The position numbers were made by a program, and so were the translations under genes. The notes below the pieces were generated by a model. That model did no database searches. It was not told where the DNA came from and saw only the letters and a program-made list of their open reading frames with translations. Positions 10,923-21,725 of a stretch of 64,000 nt of DNA are shown in pieces (position 1 is the first letter of the stretch; every line of letters begins with the position of its first letter). Source of the stretch: Cristatella mucedo (lineage: Eukaryota; Bryozoa; Phylactolaemata; Cristatellidae); contig WPIO01000020.1 of assembly GCA_009760855.2 (NCBI GenBank), positions 4,316,001-4,380,000 on the forward strand. Direction: 5' to 3'.

Positions 10923-13900
10923 GTACGCCGTCGTCCGCTGCTAGCGGAGTGCATCCTGACGGAGAGCTGGCGCCAAATCGGAGGCGCGTCCAGCTCTTTA
11001 GTGGCAGCTACCCGCGAGATCCGCTGTGCCGACTTGATCACTCATGTCTCCGCTGCGCTGCTGCCTGCCTGCCGCGCTGCCTGCCTGCCGAACCCGGGTG
11101 CACCCGGTCCGCTCGGTCTGTCGCAGACCGGGCGGCGCCCAGCATCTTCAGGGTCTGCTCCTCCGAAGCGGGCGCGAGCCGGGAGGGAACAGAATTAACT
11201 TATTATCCGCGTGCATTTGTTTTAGTCGTCGTCGGGCACAAGCAGCGGCTCGAGCGGTCGCTCGACGAAGCGAAAGAGAGACTCGTTGCTGCGAAAGAAG
11301 GTAGCAGAGAGCGGCTTCCGCTGTCGTCGTATTCTCTCGCCGTGGCCGAGTTCTCCGAGAAGGGGCTCGCGCGTACCGCTGTAGCCGCCCCAGGTGTCCG
11401 GTTGTGAACTTGCCGACTCCCGCGAGCTTCATCGGCTGGTGGCACTTAGGCTTTAGTTCGCTGGTCGTCGGTGATGTCGCCTAGAGAGCATCGGTGGCTT
11501 GGAGCCGACCGCTCTGACCTGGCGGCGCATGCAGTCGTCTCATGTTTACAGGAGCAAGTACAAACAAGAAGGGGGTAGAGAAAATAGTTCGTGAGTCCAT
11601 GCCAAAGTGCAAGCGAGCATGTAAAGTAAAGCGATTGCGCGCAGCTCTCGCATGTGCACTCATACAATCACGTGCTTAGAACTAGGTGGTAAATGGAAAA
11701 TGTATGTGGTGCCTAAAGAGGATGAACTCTTTTTAGGCACTTAACAAATGCCGGGAATAAGGCATGTCAATGAGTTAGTCACAGCGTGGGCAAGTTTAGC
11801 TGTGGCACACTGAGCACATGGGTACACTTAGTGCAATTCGCTCATTGGTTAAGACCCGATGTCAAGCCTCCCTCTCCTGGCTCGCATCATTGATGGCCAA
11901 CAGGCTTCAACCGAGCACTTTGGCTCCAGATAGCTTCCGAGTTCCAAGAAAAAAGGGGAGAGCATGCGTATCGAGCAGCTTCGATGACGGGCTGCTGGCA
12001 TGTTTGCTGCGAGCAGATCATCTCCCTGTCGGTGGCTGGGTGTGCTCGATTTACTCGGCAGCTCGGCTGACACGTGCCGAGTCGCATTGGCCGGTGATTC
12101 GGTCGGCGTGGCTGCATGTATTGGCTTACTGCACACTAGATTCCTATATCAATTTGCTTGTAGATTCAGACAAACGGTTCCAAAGTCTCAAGGTATGCCG
12201 CGTGTCGAGTCCCCTCCAATAGAGGCCCTGCTTGATGTCTTGTGACTGCCGCCTACCGTGCGAGCACGGTTGGATTATCGTGTACAGTCACACTCTCGAT
12301 GCATGTAGACAGAGTGACCCCGGCCTCGCCGTGCATGTGTGCATGTACAGCGATTTCCTTTGCACTTCCTGCGAGCCTTCATCTTAAGGCAGCACTAGAT
12401 TGCTAGTATGCAGCCGGCTGCTTAGAACTGATGTGGCTGGCAATAGCAGGAAATCTGCTGTGAGACTCGCTGTTGAGTGCAGAGGCTGTCACCTCGAACC
12501 AAAGAGGCACGTGAAACCGCCGGCGAAGACAGTCTGTTGCACGAACGTCCATTCCATGCTTCTTCTTCTGGCCCCTGCGCCTTTTGCTGTGACTGTTTTG
12601 CTGTGCGTGTGCTTTTGCGCCTTGCTGAAGCGCCAGCCACTGTAGCAAACAGCACCGCACGCTGCCTCGTAGTGATAGAGAGGTGGCTTCGTTTGTGGAT
12701 TTTTTTCAGCAGCATGTATCTGTGCACCTTGGTGTAGATATTGCTGCTGAAACCCCGAATCGACGGCAACGGAAGCTTCTGTGTGAGGAGCAGTCAGCCT
12801 CAGCAGCAAGCTTGCCGAATAGTGCCCCATAGGCCCATTTCCAGTACTTGGAAAAATCTGCTCTGCTGTACGCAGCACTGCTCCACACAGCACAAATAGG
12901 CTCTCCCGACCACCAGGGGGCACCACCGTGCGGCAGGGGCTCCAGAAAGGCATTCGTGGGCGAATTTCTTCTAGCTAATCGTGTTGCAGCGGCCGATGCA
13001 GCCACTCGCTGTTCCAAGTTTACATGGTCTGACATGCTAGCACCGTGGGCACAGTAGCTGACTTAGGCCTTAGTTTGGTCGTGCGTTCTGTTAATTCTCT
13101 TCTTAGATGCTAAGCTTTCGTTTCTTCTAGATAGCTTTGCTGTTTTTACACCTTAATAGCAAGCAATTAAACAGGGCTGACTATTTAGTAGGACAGGACA
13201 GGCAGATTACACCTAGCCATGGGGGAGAGTGCTGTTTTCGTTCTTTGTGGTCACCGCTTTTGCAGTAGTTCCCCCCCCCCCCCCCGTGGCAGCTCGGCGA
13301 ATGCTACGCTAGATGCTTTATAGGCTCGGCGAATGCTACGCTAGATGCTTTATAGAGGGTTTTCTGCTATGAGGTCAGCCCCGAAGGATATGCCGCGTGA
13401 GCTTGCGTTCCATATCTAAGAACTCATGCTCATGATGTAGCAAAGCAACGATGCATGATGATGCTGCATAGCGCCAGTAAAGAGACCAGGCGCCCTAGAG
13501 AGCGGCCGAGAGAGAGCTCTCTGGGATGAAGAAGAAAGAAAGACAGCGAGGAAGTATCAGTGGAGGAAAGTGAGGGAAGACAGCGAGGACCAATAGAAGA
13601 AAGCGGCCAGACTCGGCAGTAGGAGTCAAGCCAGGTCGATGCACGTCCATCGGCACGTGTTGCGAAGGCGTGAGGTGGGCTCCACTACCTACGACCCTTT
13701 AGAGCCAAGCCCCTGTCATCCGGGCACTGTCGATCCGAAGACAGACAGCTCAAGGTATGCTGACCTGCAAGAGAAGACTTCCGGCTAAGTGGAGCCTGCC
13801 ACTGCTGGAGTAGCTCGTCTTGATAGAGGAGGAGCCGAGGGCGGTGCGGAGGTACAGCCCAAACAAGGTCACGTGCTGACTTTCTCGGCTGTCATCAAGC

Positions 13901-14580
13901 CAATAACTGGGCTGCTGTCAGCAATGCAGGTGGCGAGGGGTCAGCCGTCTGTTGACTTTTCTTTGCTAGCTCTGCCAAACGAATTTGCACAGTTGCATAG
14001 TGGTATAGTATACTGCAGATGGTAGGATCCTTGACTGGCTGGCCGGTCGTAGTTAGAGGAGCAGAGGTTAGGTTAACTGGATGCAGTTTCTCTTTTACTT
14101 CCGGAGCTCCTTGAAAGAAATGCCCCTGAAGTTTCGAGCAAACAGCGCTGCGCAGCGCTCGCGCATCGCCGAGCGCTGATGGAGGGAGGGCGATCGCAGC
14201 GCTACCCTTTTTTTCTGGAGAATCGAATGGAGGGCAAAAGGAAAGCAGGCTATCGGGCCTTGCCTCTGCCAGCTATCGCGTCTCGTGCGCAGACGTGCCC
14301 ACTGGGCCGGCAGCAGCATGGCCTTGCCAGTGCCGGCACAGCCGACGGCAGGCAGACTTAGTGTGGCACACTCGCTCCCTCCAGCTCCTTTCATCCGCTC
14401 GGCCTTGCGACTCGCCCGGCGACTGGGCTGGCTTAGACGCACCTCAGACACTCTTCGAGAGATCCCACGAAGAGTAGATCCCACAGGAGTAGCATTTCAA
14501 GGAGTCCACCGCGCCAGAGCCGACGCCCGGGGATTGCACACTGGGCTGGCGGTGGGCAGGCAGGCGTTCCTTAGCTTGGC

Positions 14581-14622
<42 letters not shown>

Positions 14623-15129
14623 AGCAGGGACGGTGTCGGGCGACGGCCGGCTGTTTGCGCCGCCGCCGAGTGTCGGTCGTGTCTTGCCTTACCAGCCTCT
14701 GCCTCGTCCACGCTGCCTGCCGCTCTACTCGTCGGTGCGGAGGCCGCGACGAATCGCTTTCTAATATTTCTCTGCATTACGACCTTTGCCCCTGGCCGCA
14801 CGAACAGGCTCTCAAAGAAGAGCTACAGCAGAAGCTGGAGCAAGAGGGAGCCGCGAGGGCGCGCGTGGAGGAAGACGGCAGGCGGCGCGCGGAGCAGCAC
14901 AGCGTCGAGTATCAGCTGCTGAAGCAGGAGAAAGAGGCCACCGTCGCCAAACTCACCAGTGAGAGCGTCCCTGCCGCCCTGCCGTGCTGTGGCTGCTGCT
15001 GCCGCTGCTGCTGTGAAATCCCATACTTGTTCCTGCTGTGCCGCTGCGTCATCGTTGCAGCCGTTTTCTGTCGCTCGTGCTCCTCAGCTGCTGCGGATGC
15101 TGCTAACTACTTCCAACCTGTCGATTCCT

Positions 15130-15219
<90 letters not shown>

Positions 15220-16519
15220 CAAGGGCTGTCATTTTACACGTTACACATTTTTTGGCAGCTATTTCGAGAGACGTTTCTTCTTTTTTCTAGACAGCTGTCG
15301 ACAATAAAACATGACATGGCAAAAATCGGCATGAAAAAAAAACGCAAACAATACCTGTAGCGCCTGTAGTTGCTGCCCCGTTGCTGCTGGCAGTCCCCAC
15401 CTCTCCCTCCAGCAGCAGGTAGGAGAGCCTGGGTTGGCCAAGGTAATGAAAGCGATCTTGCAGCATCTGCCTTTGGCATCCTCTGTCTTTGGCCAGTTCG
15501 CTTAATGGGGCGTGACCATAGACATTTCCGGGCACCGACCTCAGCCTGGCAGCACGTACATTGGCCGTCCACTGGCTCTCCTACCGCAAGCAGACCGTAT
15601 GCAGTCGGTGCATAGTCGCCTGAGTCGTGCAGCTCGTGGTGGAATGCTCGCTGGCCGCTTGTGCACCTTGACCGAATGCTGGCCTCGTGCAGTTATGCAC
15701 AAGCTCGTGCAAAAAAGAGGTTAGCCGATTTAACAGCCTCATTTTGTATAGCTGCTAAAGAGCCTTAGCGACTATCGCCACTGCTTTCAGTGGGTAACAA
15801 AGAATTGCCCACTGCAGGACCCGAGTCCACGACCTCGGTCGTGAAGGGGAGCTAGTGCCTTGCCCCTGGGCTAAGACCCAGGGGCAAGCAAAACGAAAAG
15901 CGCTGCTGCGGTAGGTCGCCGGTATATCAAGCTTAGCCAAGTCGTTCGGCATCACTGAGTCCTTAAAGGATCGCCAGGGCAAGGCACGAATTGCTGTGAC
16001 TGTCGAAAGGACGAGGGTGACAGATGGAGGCAACTCTTTGTGCTATAAACAAATAAATAAGTCCTAGCTGTGCTCAGCAGCAGTGGCAAGCCGCTCTGCG
16101 GCCCGGCGTGACGCGACGGTTAAGCAGCCTATTTTTTGTATAGCGACAGAAGAGCCTTTACAGCTGTCAGCACTGCTTGCAGTGGCGATGAAGAATCGCC
16201 CACTGCAGGAATCGAACCCATGACCTCGGTCCCGAGGTCGTGAAAGCAACCGCCTTACCTAGTGTGCCATCACGGCTCACTAACTATGCACCCCACCGCC
16301 CGAGGTATACCCCCAACAGTCTCGCCTGTTTATAGATTCATGCACCTGTACTCGCAAATGCCATTCGTGCCCCATCCTAGTGACACACTTTTCTTGGACT
16401 GCAGTATAGGCTGGTGCCTTTTTGCAGCAGGCTTGTGATCTTGCCCATCATGGCAGTCCATTAAGTTCAGTAGTGAACGGGCTGCCCATAGTAACAGTGT
16501 GAGGACAGAATACTCAGAG

Positions 16520-16600
<81 letters not shown>

Positions 16601-19600
16601 GACAGAGAGACAGAGAGTGGTAATGACGGTGCAGTGGCCTCTCTCAGTGTGAGGGCAATACCGCGGCAGATGCCTGCTTTTGCATCCTCGCTAGCAGCAT
16701 GTGGCTACTGCAGACGACTTGAACAGTCAGAAGGCCGAAACCAAGCGATTGCAGACTGAAATGGATCGCTTGCTAGCCGAGGCTGCTCGCCTGCAGAGGG
16801 AGCTCGACACAGCGCAGGCCGAGGCCAGGAGTGCTCAGGTTCGTGCTTCGAAGTGCTCGGTCCGACCGACCGGCTCTGCTGCTGCAGCTGCAAGCGTGAC
16901 AAATCGATCGAGTGGCCGATGCCCTGTCCCCTCCCCTTTGCTGCCCCCCCCCCCTCTCCCTGCTGCTGCTGGCTGTCGATGTCCCCCGTTAGTGAGCCGG
17001 TTTTAAGCTTCCTTGCTTTGCTGTCTTTTCAGTACTCCTAAGCGAACCCCGTGTATGATGTCAGCGGTTGTCCGAAATGGCCGATGTATAATCTTAGTGG
17101 TTCGTCATGGTAGTTATTTCACGAAGGATGTATTTGATGATGTTATGTGTCTCTTTTGGCTATGTGGATTAAGGGGCATAGAATTCTCTGAAGGCAGCTT
17201 TTCTTCTGGTTTATGCGATTTGCCAACAGTGCATGTCTGTATACTAAAAAGTTAAAAACGATTGAAGCAGCCCAGGTGCTACTCTTGGCACGTGAGCTGT
17301 GCACGTGACACACGTGGCTTAAGTTCTATTGGAAGAAAATGTGTGCACTTGGGGTGACCACCACGGGCGGCTGCTCGCCTTTCCCGGAAGCACCGTGGGA
17401 ATGAGATAATGGTGTGTGCTGCCTAGCTGCTAAACAGCTGTCAAACTTGCACTGTATGGCCTTGATTCTGTCCGTTACTACACCGGTAGGCAGAATGTTT
17501 ATGAAGCCCATACCAACTATCATATGCCTCTGCCGTAATTCAACTGTGTTAGATGTTTTCTTTGCTATGGTGGGAACTGTTGTGTGTGTGTGCGTGCACT
17601 TGTGTGGGACCGACGAAATCCTCTAAATATGTCACGATGAGGCAGTACACGGCATTCCCGTGCATGCCTGTGCATGCAATTGCGTGTAGCTCTTCTCATG
17701 TCCACGATGTCCGCACTTACGATCCACTGCAGTCGGTAGCCAAGATCGCTGGCGAGCACGGTTCTTCCTTTGCCCTTGTCGCTGGCTGGGGTGCACGCTT
17801 GCGTGCATGGCACTCGACCTCACTTGTCTTCCCGGCTCACCCCCCCCCTCTATACTGTGCCTCACTTTAGGCGAAGTGCAGGGCCAGTTTCGCTGCACAT
17901 TCAGACCTAGTGCTTCGCTTTTTTTGCACCACCCTCTCCCTCTCTCCCGTCTTGCTTGCTGGACGAAGGGAGACGCCTGCTACTTGAACAAGTGCCTTTG
18001 TGTCAGATCAACTCATGGCAGGCCGCCACGTTACCATCTCTCTCTGCCTTCGTCCAAGGCCGCTAGCGCTCAACTCGATCGGCGATTCCTGCATTTTGCC
18101 GACCGATTGAAGTCAGCTCCACGAGTCGGGCCCGTCAGGGCTCTCTGCCAGGCAATGGGCGCAGCACATCACCGGAAGCGGTGCTCAGCTGCCGCCTTGC
18201 TGCTCCACCCCCCACCCCGTGCCACTGGGCAAAGAGGCCGTGGCCGCTGCTGCCACAGTCACCGATGCTCACCTTCAGTTGGACTCGCCCTGGTGATTGC
18301 AGGCTACCGCCTCTTCTGCGGCAAGCACCGTACAGGAGTTGCGGAAGACGGTCGCCAGCCTGGACGCAGAGGTGGCAAGCCTGCGCTCGTCAGCCGCTGC
18401 CGGGCTGGCAGTCAACGGGGCATCGGCAGCGGCGCGAGTACCAACAACCACTAGCGCTCAGCCTGCAGACGTCGGACCTGCCAAGCTCCCGGTGGTCGAG
18501 GCTGCCGCCGTGGTTGCTAAGTTTGCGAAGGCCGCTGCCACCACCGCTGCCGCAGCCGTCAGGAGCGACCCGGTGACAGTTGTGGCAAAGGTGAGCCGTC
18601 CCCTCCGACCGTTGGCCGCCGCCAGTGCCTCGGCTTGCGGCTCGGTGTGAGGAGGAATGATGGCTCGGGCTGCATGTTCGCACATGGCTCGGCTTCTCGG
18701 CCTGCCGCAGACGCTCCCGATGGGCGATCGCCTTCTCGCGGAGGCAGCCCGCTGCTCTGCGCTCGGCGTTGTGCACACTCGGCGGCCGTTAAGGCATCGG
18801 CTTTGTGCTGCTGTCAATTCGAAGATGTCGTTTGGCATCCTCCAGCAGGCAGCGCTGCTGCTGCTGCCGCCACTCGCAGATGTGGCGCACCTTGGCTAGG
18901 TGCGCCGCATCGGCGAGCACGCGCTGCTCACCTAGCATCCGGTACCTGTCGTGTCGCGCGTCAGTGCGTGCTGGCAAGCCACTTTGCGACGCCGCCTCGG
19001 CCGCAGCGCCTTTTTGCTACGGCAGCCATTGCAGCAAGACAGCTTGGTCGAGTTAAACCTGCTGCCTGCTGGGGACCCGGCGGTCGCTCGCGTCGAGGAC
19101 ATCAATCTGAACGAGCCGCCGCGCCAGGTCGCCCTGCCACTCGGTCTTGGTGGCGGCGGCCACAAGGAGGATGACGAGGTAGGCTTTGGCCGCTGCCGCT
19201 GGCCTCAAGTTGCTCCGACTCGCCGGTCTCTTTTACTCGCCAGCATCTGCCCGCGAGCTCACGCACGACCGTCTCTGCGAGCAAGTGCCGGCCGACGGCG
19301 AGCATTCGTTCGAAAGCAGCAGCAGTGCCTCTCGTGCACACGCTTGGATTGGGGGAGGGGCCTTCAGGCCAGCCATGTCGGCCGCGTTTTTGCCATTGCC
19401 TGGGGCGCCGTGCTTTATTCCGGCGCAAAATCATTTGGCCGAGGCGGCGGCTGCAGCAGCAGCAACATCCCGACAGGACGAAATGTCGGGATGGACTAGT
19501 CGAGCCAGACGGCTCCTTCCAGCTGCGCCAGCAAATGTCTGCTCACAGCTGTGTGCGGCTGCCGCCTCCGAGCCGAATCGGCAGACGCTTCCACTTTAGA

Positions 19601-19862
19601 GAATGGGTGGGTCGGACGGCTGCCCGGCCGCCGCAGCCTCGGTGACCCGGCCGCCGTGTAAGCAGCTGGAGAGATCAGCCGTGGGCTGCCTGTTGGTGCC
19701 TGCATTCACCCGGAGCTCAGAGATGGCCATGCCATGGCGGCCATGTACACCATGTACACGGTGTACTGTCATAGCGAATATGTCATAGGCGAATTGAGTG
19801 AAAGTGAATCGGAAGCTGAATCCTCGCACAGAATCGCTCTGACGAGTGAAAGGCAATTGTGG

Positions 19863-19920
<58 letters not shown>

Positions 19921-20756
19921 CCGAGTCTTGTAAACACTCGAAATGGAAGAAGGGAGAGAGCGAAGCCGTGAATGCTCAACCACTCACTGTCGGCAGGCAG
20001 CCCGGCCTTCGGAGCCTCGCTGTCGGTGCGGCGCCATTGGCTTTCAGCAATCCACTCCAGCTGCCTTACCAGAAGCGGCTTGCAACTCCTGTTCTGCCGG
20101 CGCGGCTTGCTCGTGGCACTCGTGCTTCGAACGTTGTAGAGAGTGGCCGACCATTTGGGCGCTGCTGACGACGACGACGGCGATGTTGGCGCCGGTAACC
20201 GCGACGAGGAGGACGAGGAGGAGCTCGACCACGCTCTTGCGCACGCCAAGCCCGAGCGGCAGGTGCCGGCGCCGCAGGGCGCAGGGCTGGTGGAGCGGCT
20301 GCGCGCCGCCGCCGCGGGGCGACAGCAGCAGCGTCGCGCGGGTGCGTCCTCGACCGAGCCGCCTCCGAAGGCTGGTGGGAAGCTCGTCGCGGACGAGTCC
20401 ATGCAAGTAGATAGGCCGCCGGCAGTGGATGACAACAGCCAGGTGAGCCAGGAATCGCAGAAAATCGCCGCCGACTCGCGGGTGCTGTGAGTGAGTGAGT
20501 GAGAGAGTTCGACATGGAGATGAGGGGGAGAGAGAGAGAGAGGGAGAGAGAGAGATTAGAATTTGGAATCAAGTGAGCCCCCTCCCCTTCCCAGGTCTTG
20601 GGCAGTTGGCAGTTCTTACATCAGTCCTCTTGGTTTCTCTTAATTTTTATTTCATTTCAGGCACACATTCGGGACCAGGAAGGGAACAAGCTGCAAGCAA
20701 ACAGACCTGCACTGCAGGCAGCAGCAAACAACAACCTTCGGCCAGACGAACCTTAG
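10754..20756 (+). CDS. GOLIM4: GOLIM4-like (GPP130-type) Golgi integral membrane protein, complete 9-exon CDS
   Basis: Seen: nine exons (10754-10922, 11226-11300, 12164-12192, 14808-14958, 16714-16838, 18303-18590, 19026-19178, 20140-20442, 20661-20756) join with consistent phases into 463 codons including TAG. Residues about 10-28 form a hydrophobic signal anchor after a basic start (MRMRM). Residues about 33-190 are heptad-like coiled coil, about 190-290 Ala/Ser/Pro/Val-rich, then comes VEDIN (exon 7) and an acidic stretch (DEEDEEELDHA, exon 8). Known: GOLIM4 is a single-pass type II cis-Golgi protein with a coiled-coil stem and acidic lumenal tail, cycling through endosomes. Remembered vertebrate GOLIM4 shares LYY then LRxAEA, the VV-x-x-H-x-x-RLE-x-SL block, the x-QQEKE-x block and VEDIN. 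It is shorter than the roughly 700-residue vertebrate protein. Relatives GOLM1 and GOLM2 have the same plan; the VEDIN block and the exon 2 match favour GOLIM4. The start is the first ATG of the frame; further in-frame ATGs follow at codons 3 and 5. Confidence 0.8.
11226..11300 (+). CDS. GOLIM4: GOLIM4-like exon 2: conserved stem block
   Basis: Acceptor ttgttttag| and donor AAG|gtagca. Joined to exon 1 it reads QQQVVVGHKQRLERSL. This lines up residue for residue with the vertebrate block after AQLQ (VVYEHRSRLEKSL, from memory). It is the strongest evidence for both the family and the intron. Phase 1 in, phase 1 out. Confidence 0.85.
12164..12192 (+). CDS. GOLIM4: GOLIM4-like exon 3: 29-nt micro-exon
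   Basis: Only 29 nt between a good acceptor (pyrimidine-rich, ending gcttgtag|) and donor AAG|gtatgc. With the last base of exon 2 it codes for DSDKRFQSLK, matching the vertebrate DSNSRYSAL position. It changes the phase from 1 to 0, exactly what exon 4 needs; without it exons 2 and 4 are out of frame. An additional phase 1-1 exon between 11301 and 12163 (vertebrates have about 17 more residues here) is possible, but I do not see one. Confidence 0.7.
13290..13357 (+). repeat. Tandem duplication of about 33 bp
   Basis: The phrase gctcggcgaatgctacgcta plus gatgctttatag appears twice in a row, just after a poly-C run (about 13269-13286). It lies in intron 3 of the GOLIM4-like gene. Confidence 0.85.
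14582..14622 (+). repeat. (CA)n microsatellite
   Basis: About 20 perfect CA units in intron 3 of the GOLIM4-like gene, 185 bp before exon 4. Confidence 0.95.
14808..14958 (+). CDS. GOLIM4: GOLIM4-like exon 4: coiled coil
   Basis: Starts after gcacgaacag| in phase 0 and ends ACCA|gtgaga in phase 1. The product is strongly charged and Gln/Glu/Lys/Arg-rich (LKEELQQKLEQEG, then VEYQLLKQEKEATVAKL). The second part resembles the vertebrate YLQLQQEKEQELSKL block. Confidence 0.8.
15136..15216 (+). repeat. (CT)n microsatellite in GOLIM4-like intron 4
   Basis: About 40 perfect CT units on the transcribed sense strand. It lies in the same intron as an AG tract (16520-16618). Confidence 0.95.
15719..15885 (-). 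mobile_element. SINE family B copy
   Basis: ggttagccgatttaacagcc start, B-box-like ggacccgagtccac, and the variant head with cccctgggctaagacccagg. In intron 4 of the GOLIM4-like gene. Confidence 0.8.
16117..16280 (-). mobile_element. SINE family B copy
   Basis: Well-preserved copy: agcgacagaagagcctttac, B-box-like ggaatcgaacccatg, and gtgtgccatcacggctca at the head. In intron 4 of the GOLIM4-like gene. Confidence 0.85.
16520..16618 (+). repeat. (AG)n / (ACAG)n compound microsatellite
   Basis: GA repeats running into ACAG repeats about 95 bp before GOLIM4-like exon 5. Purine-rich on the sense strand. Confidence 0.95.
16714..16838 (+). CDS. GOLIM4: GOLIM4-like exon 5: coiled coil
   Basis: Acceptor gctactgcag|, donor GCTCAG|gttcgt. 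It codes for heptads such as LQTEMDRLLAEAARLQREL. The split codon with exon 4 gives Asn. Phase 1 in, phase 0 out. Confidence 0.8.
18303..18590 (+). CDS. GOLIM4: GOLIM4-like exon 6: end of coiled coil and Ala/Ser/Val/Pro linker
   Basis: Acceptor gtgattgcag|, donor GCAAAG|gtgagc, 96 codons in phase 0. The first third continues the coiled coil (TVQELRKTVASLDAEVASL). The rest is low-complexity Ala, Val, Thr and Pro sequence, probably a flexible lumenal linker unique to this lineage. Confidence 0.8.
19026..19178 (+). CDS. GOLIM4: GOLIM4-like exon 7: VEDIN segment
   Basis: Contains VARVEDINLNEP, then a Gly-rich turn and KEDDE. VEDIN followed by acidic residues occurs in vertebrate GOLIM4. The acceptor is the CAG ending at 19025; a second in-phase CAG ending at 19034 would remove three residues. 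Donor GACGAG|gtaggc. Phase 0 on both sides. Confidence 0.75.
19866..19918 (+). repeat. (AG)n microsatellite in GOLIM4-like intron 7
   Basis: About 26 GA units. A shorter GA-rich run also lies at 20524-20554 in the last intron. Confidence 0.95.
20140..20442 (+). CDS. GOLIM4: GOLIM4-like exon 8: acidic tail
   Basis: Acceptor acgttgtag| follows an in-frame TAG, so the reading frame is only open from here. 101 codons. It has an acidic core (ADDDDGDVGAGNRDEEDEEE), a basic/Gln stretch and Pro-rich sequence. The donor is AGCCAG|gtgagc. If that donor is ignored the frame runs 15 codons to TGA at 20488-20490. Confidence 0.8.
20646..20651 (-). terminator. AATAAA on the - strand, possible DOP1 poly(A) signal
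   Basis: The + strand reads TTTATT inside the pyrimidine tract before GOLIM4-like exon 9. On the - strand it is an AATAAA about 1.07 kb past the DOP1 stop. I saw no canonical hexamer nearer the stop; a variant hexamer could be used instead. Confidence 0.3.
20661..20756 (+). CDS. GOLIM4: GOLIM4-like exon 9: C-terminus and stop
   Basis: Acceptor is a classic pyrimidine tract ending ttatttcatttcag|. It is open in phase 0 for 31 codons (HIRDQEGNKLQANRP, then Ala/Asn-rich) to TAG at 20754-20756. The frame is preserved and the codons show no bias break. The end is not similar to the vertebrate C-terminus that I recall. Confidence 0.7.
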   Translation, partial: AHIRDQEGNKLQANRPALQAAANNNLRPDEP

Positions 20757-21725
20757 CCGGCCTCTCGTGGCCACCTGCGCTCGGCTGATGCACAGCAAGC
20801 GGCAAGATGGCGCTGCGGTCGCGTGCCCGCCACGGCCGCTTCAAAATGGCAAGCACATATCGACGGTTGTCATCGGCGGTTTCTGCCGACTTCAACCTTG
20901 GGGTCACCTGTCGGTGCAACCCATGAAAAGGTGTCAGCAAAGCATGGCAGCCGCTTACGGTCTTCCGTCGTTCAAAGTGAACGGCGAGCGACGACGCCGG
21001 TCGAAATTGCCACTCGGGGCACGTGTCTGCTCGGAGAATCTGGGGGTGGGGGGAGGAGGAGAGGCGTTGCTCTCGCTTCGAAGACGAGGACGCTGCCGCG
21101 AGGCTCGCTCGCACTCGGCCACGGCATGTGACCTGCTCTGCACCACTTCCCGTCCGGCTGCCGGAGGGACATCGGCCATAGCCACGAGGAGGTTGGTTGT
21201 GGTGCACAGTTCTTCTCCCGTACCTCGGTCGGGAAATGCAGCCAGCCATAAGCCACTCTCGGCGCTCGGCAGTGACGGCTCAATATGTCGCACGTAGCTC
21301 TACCAAGCTCGAATGCTCGGACGAGCCGCCAGCACTGCATGGTCGGCGGCTGCTGCTGCTGTGGCACCCTGCTGCAGCTATGCCAACGTTGCTTGACATT
21401 GTTGCCTTGCAACGTTGCCTGCTCGGCACACACAAGCCTGCTGGCAATGGCATGGCCAGAGCCGGTCCGACGTGCGAGCCACCGCCGGACACATTCCCAG
21501 TGCAGTGCCAGCATGGCGGCGGCGAGTGTTCAGAGTATCGGCTAGTGCACCTGCTGCTGCACGCGCTCGGGGTGTGGGCCATGGCCTGCCACTCGTGCCT
21601 GGCCACTTTCGCGCGAGCGGCGACCGTGCCACGCCGTGACCACCCGAGCGAGCGCACACGCAGTCTGTAGTCTCTAGAGCCAGCTCAAATAAATACGCGT
21701 GCACACCAGAGCAGCGGCTGCTGGT
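20757..21725. other. Shared 3' region between the two convergent genes
   Basis: Unique GC-rich sequence with no convincing exon. It should hold the GOLIM4-like 3' UTR and possibly the DOP1 3' UTR on the other strand. Several open frames here on both strands are long only because of the GC content. Confidence 0.6.
21688..21693 (+). terminator. AATAAA poly(A) signal, probably of the GOLIM4-like mRNA
   Basis: The first AATAAA on the + strand after the stop at 20756, about 930 nt downstream. It lies 33 bp before the DOP1 stop codon of the opposite strand, so cleavage 10-30 nt further would place the mRNA end almost at the DOP1 coding region. Confidence 0.5.

Larger units (their letters stand above)
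12193..14807 (+). other. Intron 3 of the GOLIM4-like gene
   Basis: About 2.6 kb with a poly-C run, the 33-bp duplication and a (CA)n repeat at 14582-14622. I see no further exon. Several open frames on both strands have no family resemblance. Confidence 0.6.

Noticed and set aside
20066-20572. Long - strand frames opposite GOLIM4-like exon 8
   Set aside because: They consist of Arg/Ala/Pro-rich translation of GC-rich antisense sequence. The + strand exon has in-phase splice sites and acidic sequence typical of the family.
10754-20756. Assignment of the + strand gene to GOLM1 or GOLM2 rather than GOLIM4
   Set aside because: The general plan fits all three, but the block after the anchor and VEDIN match GOLIM4 as I recall it. 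Kept as a lesser possibility.
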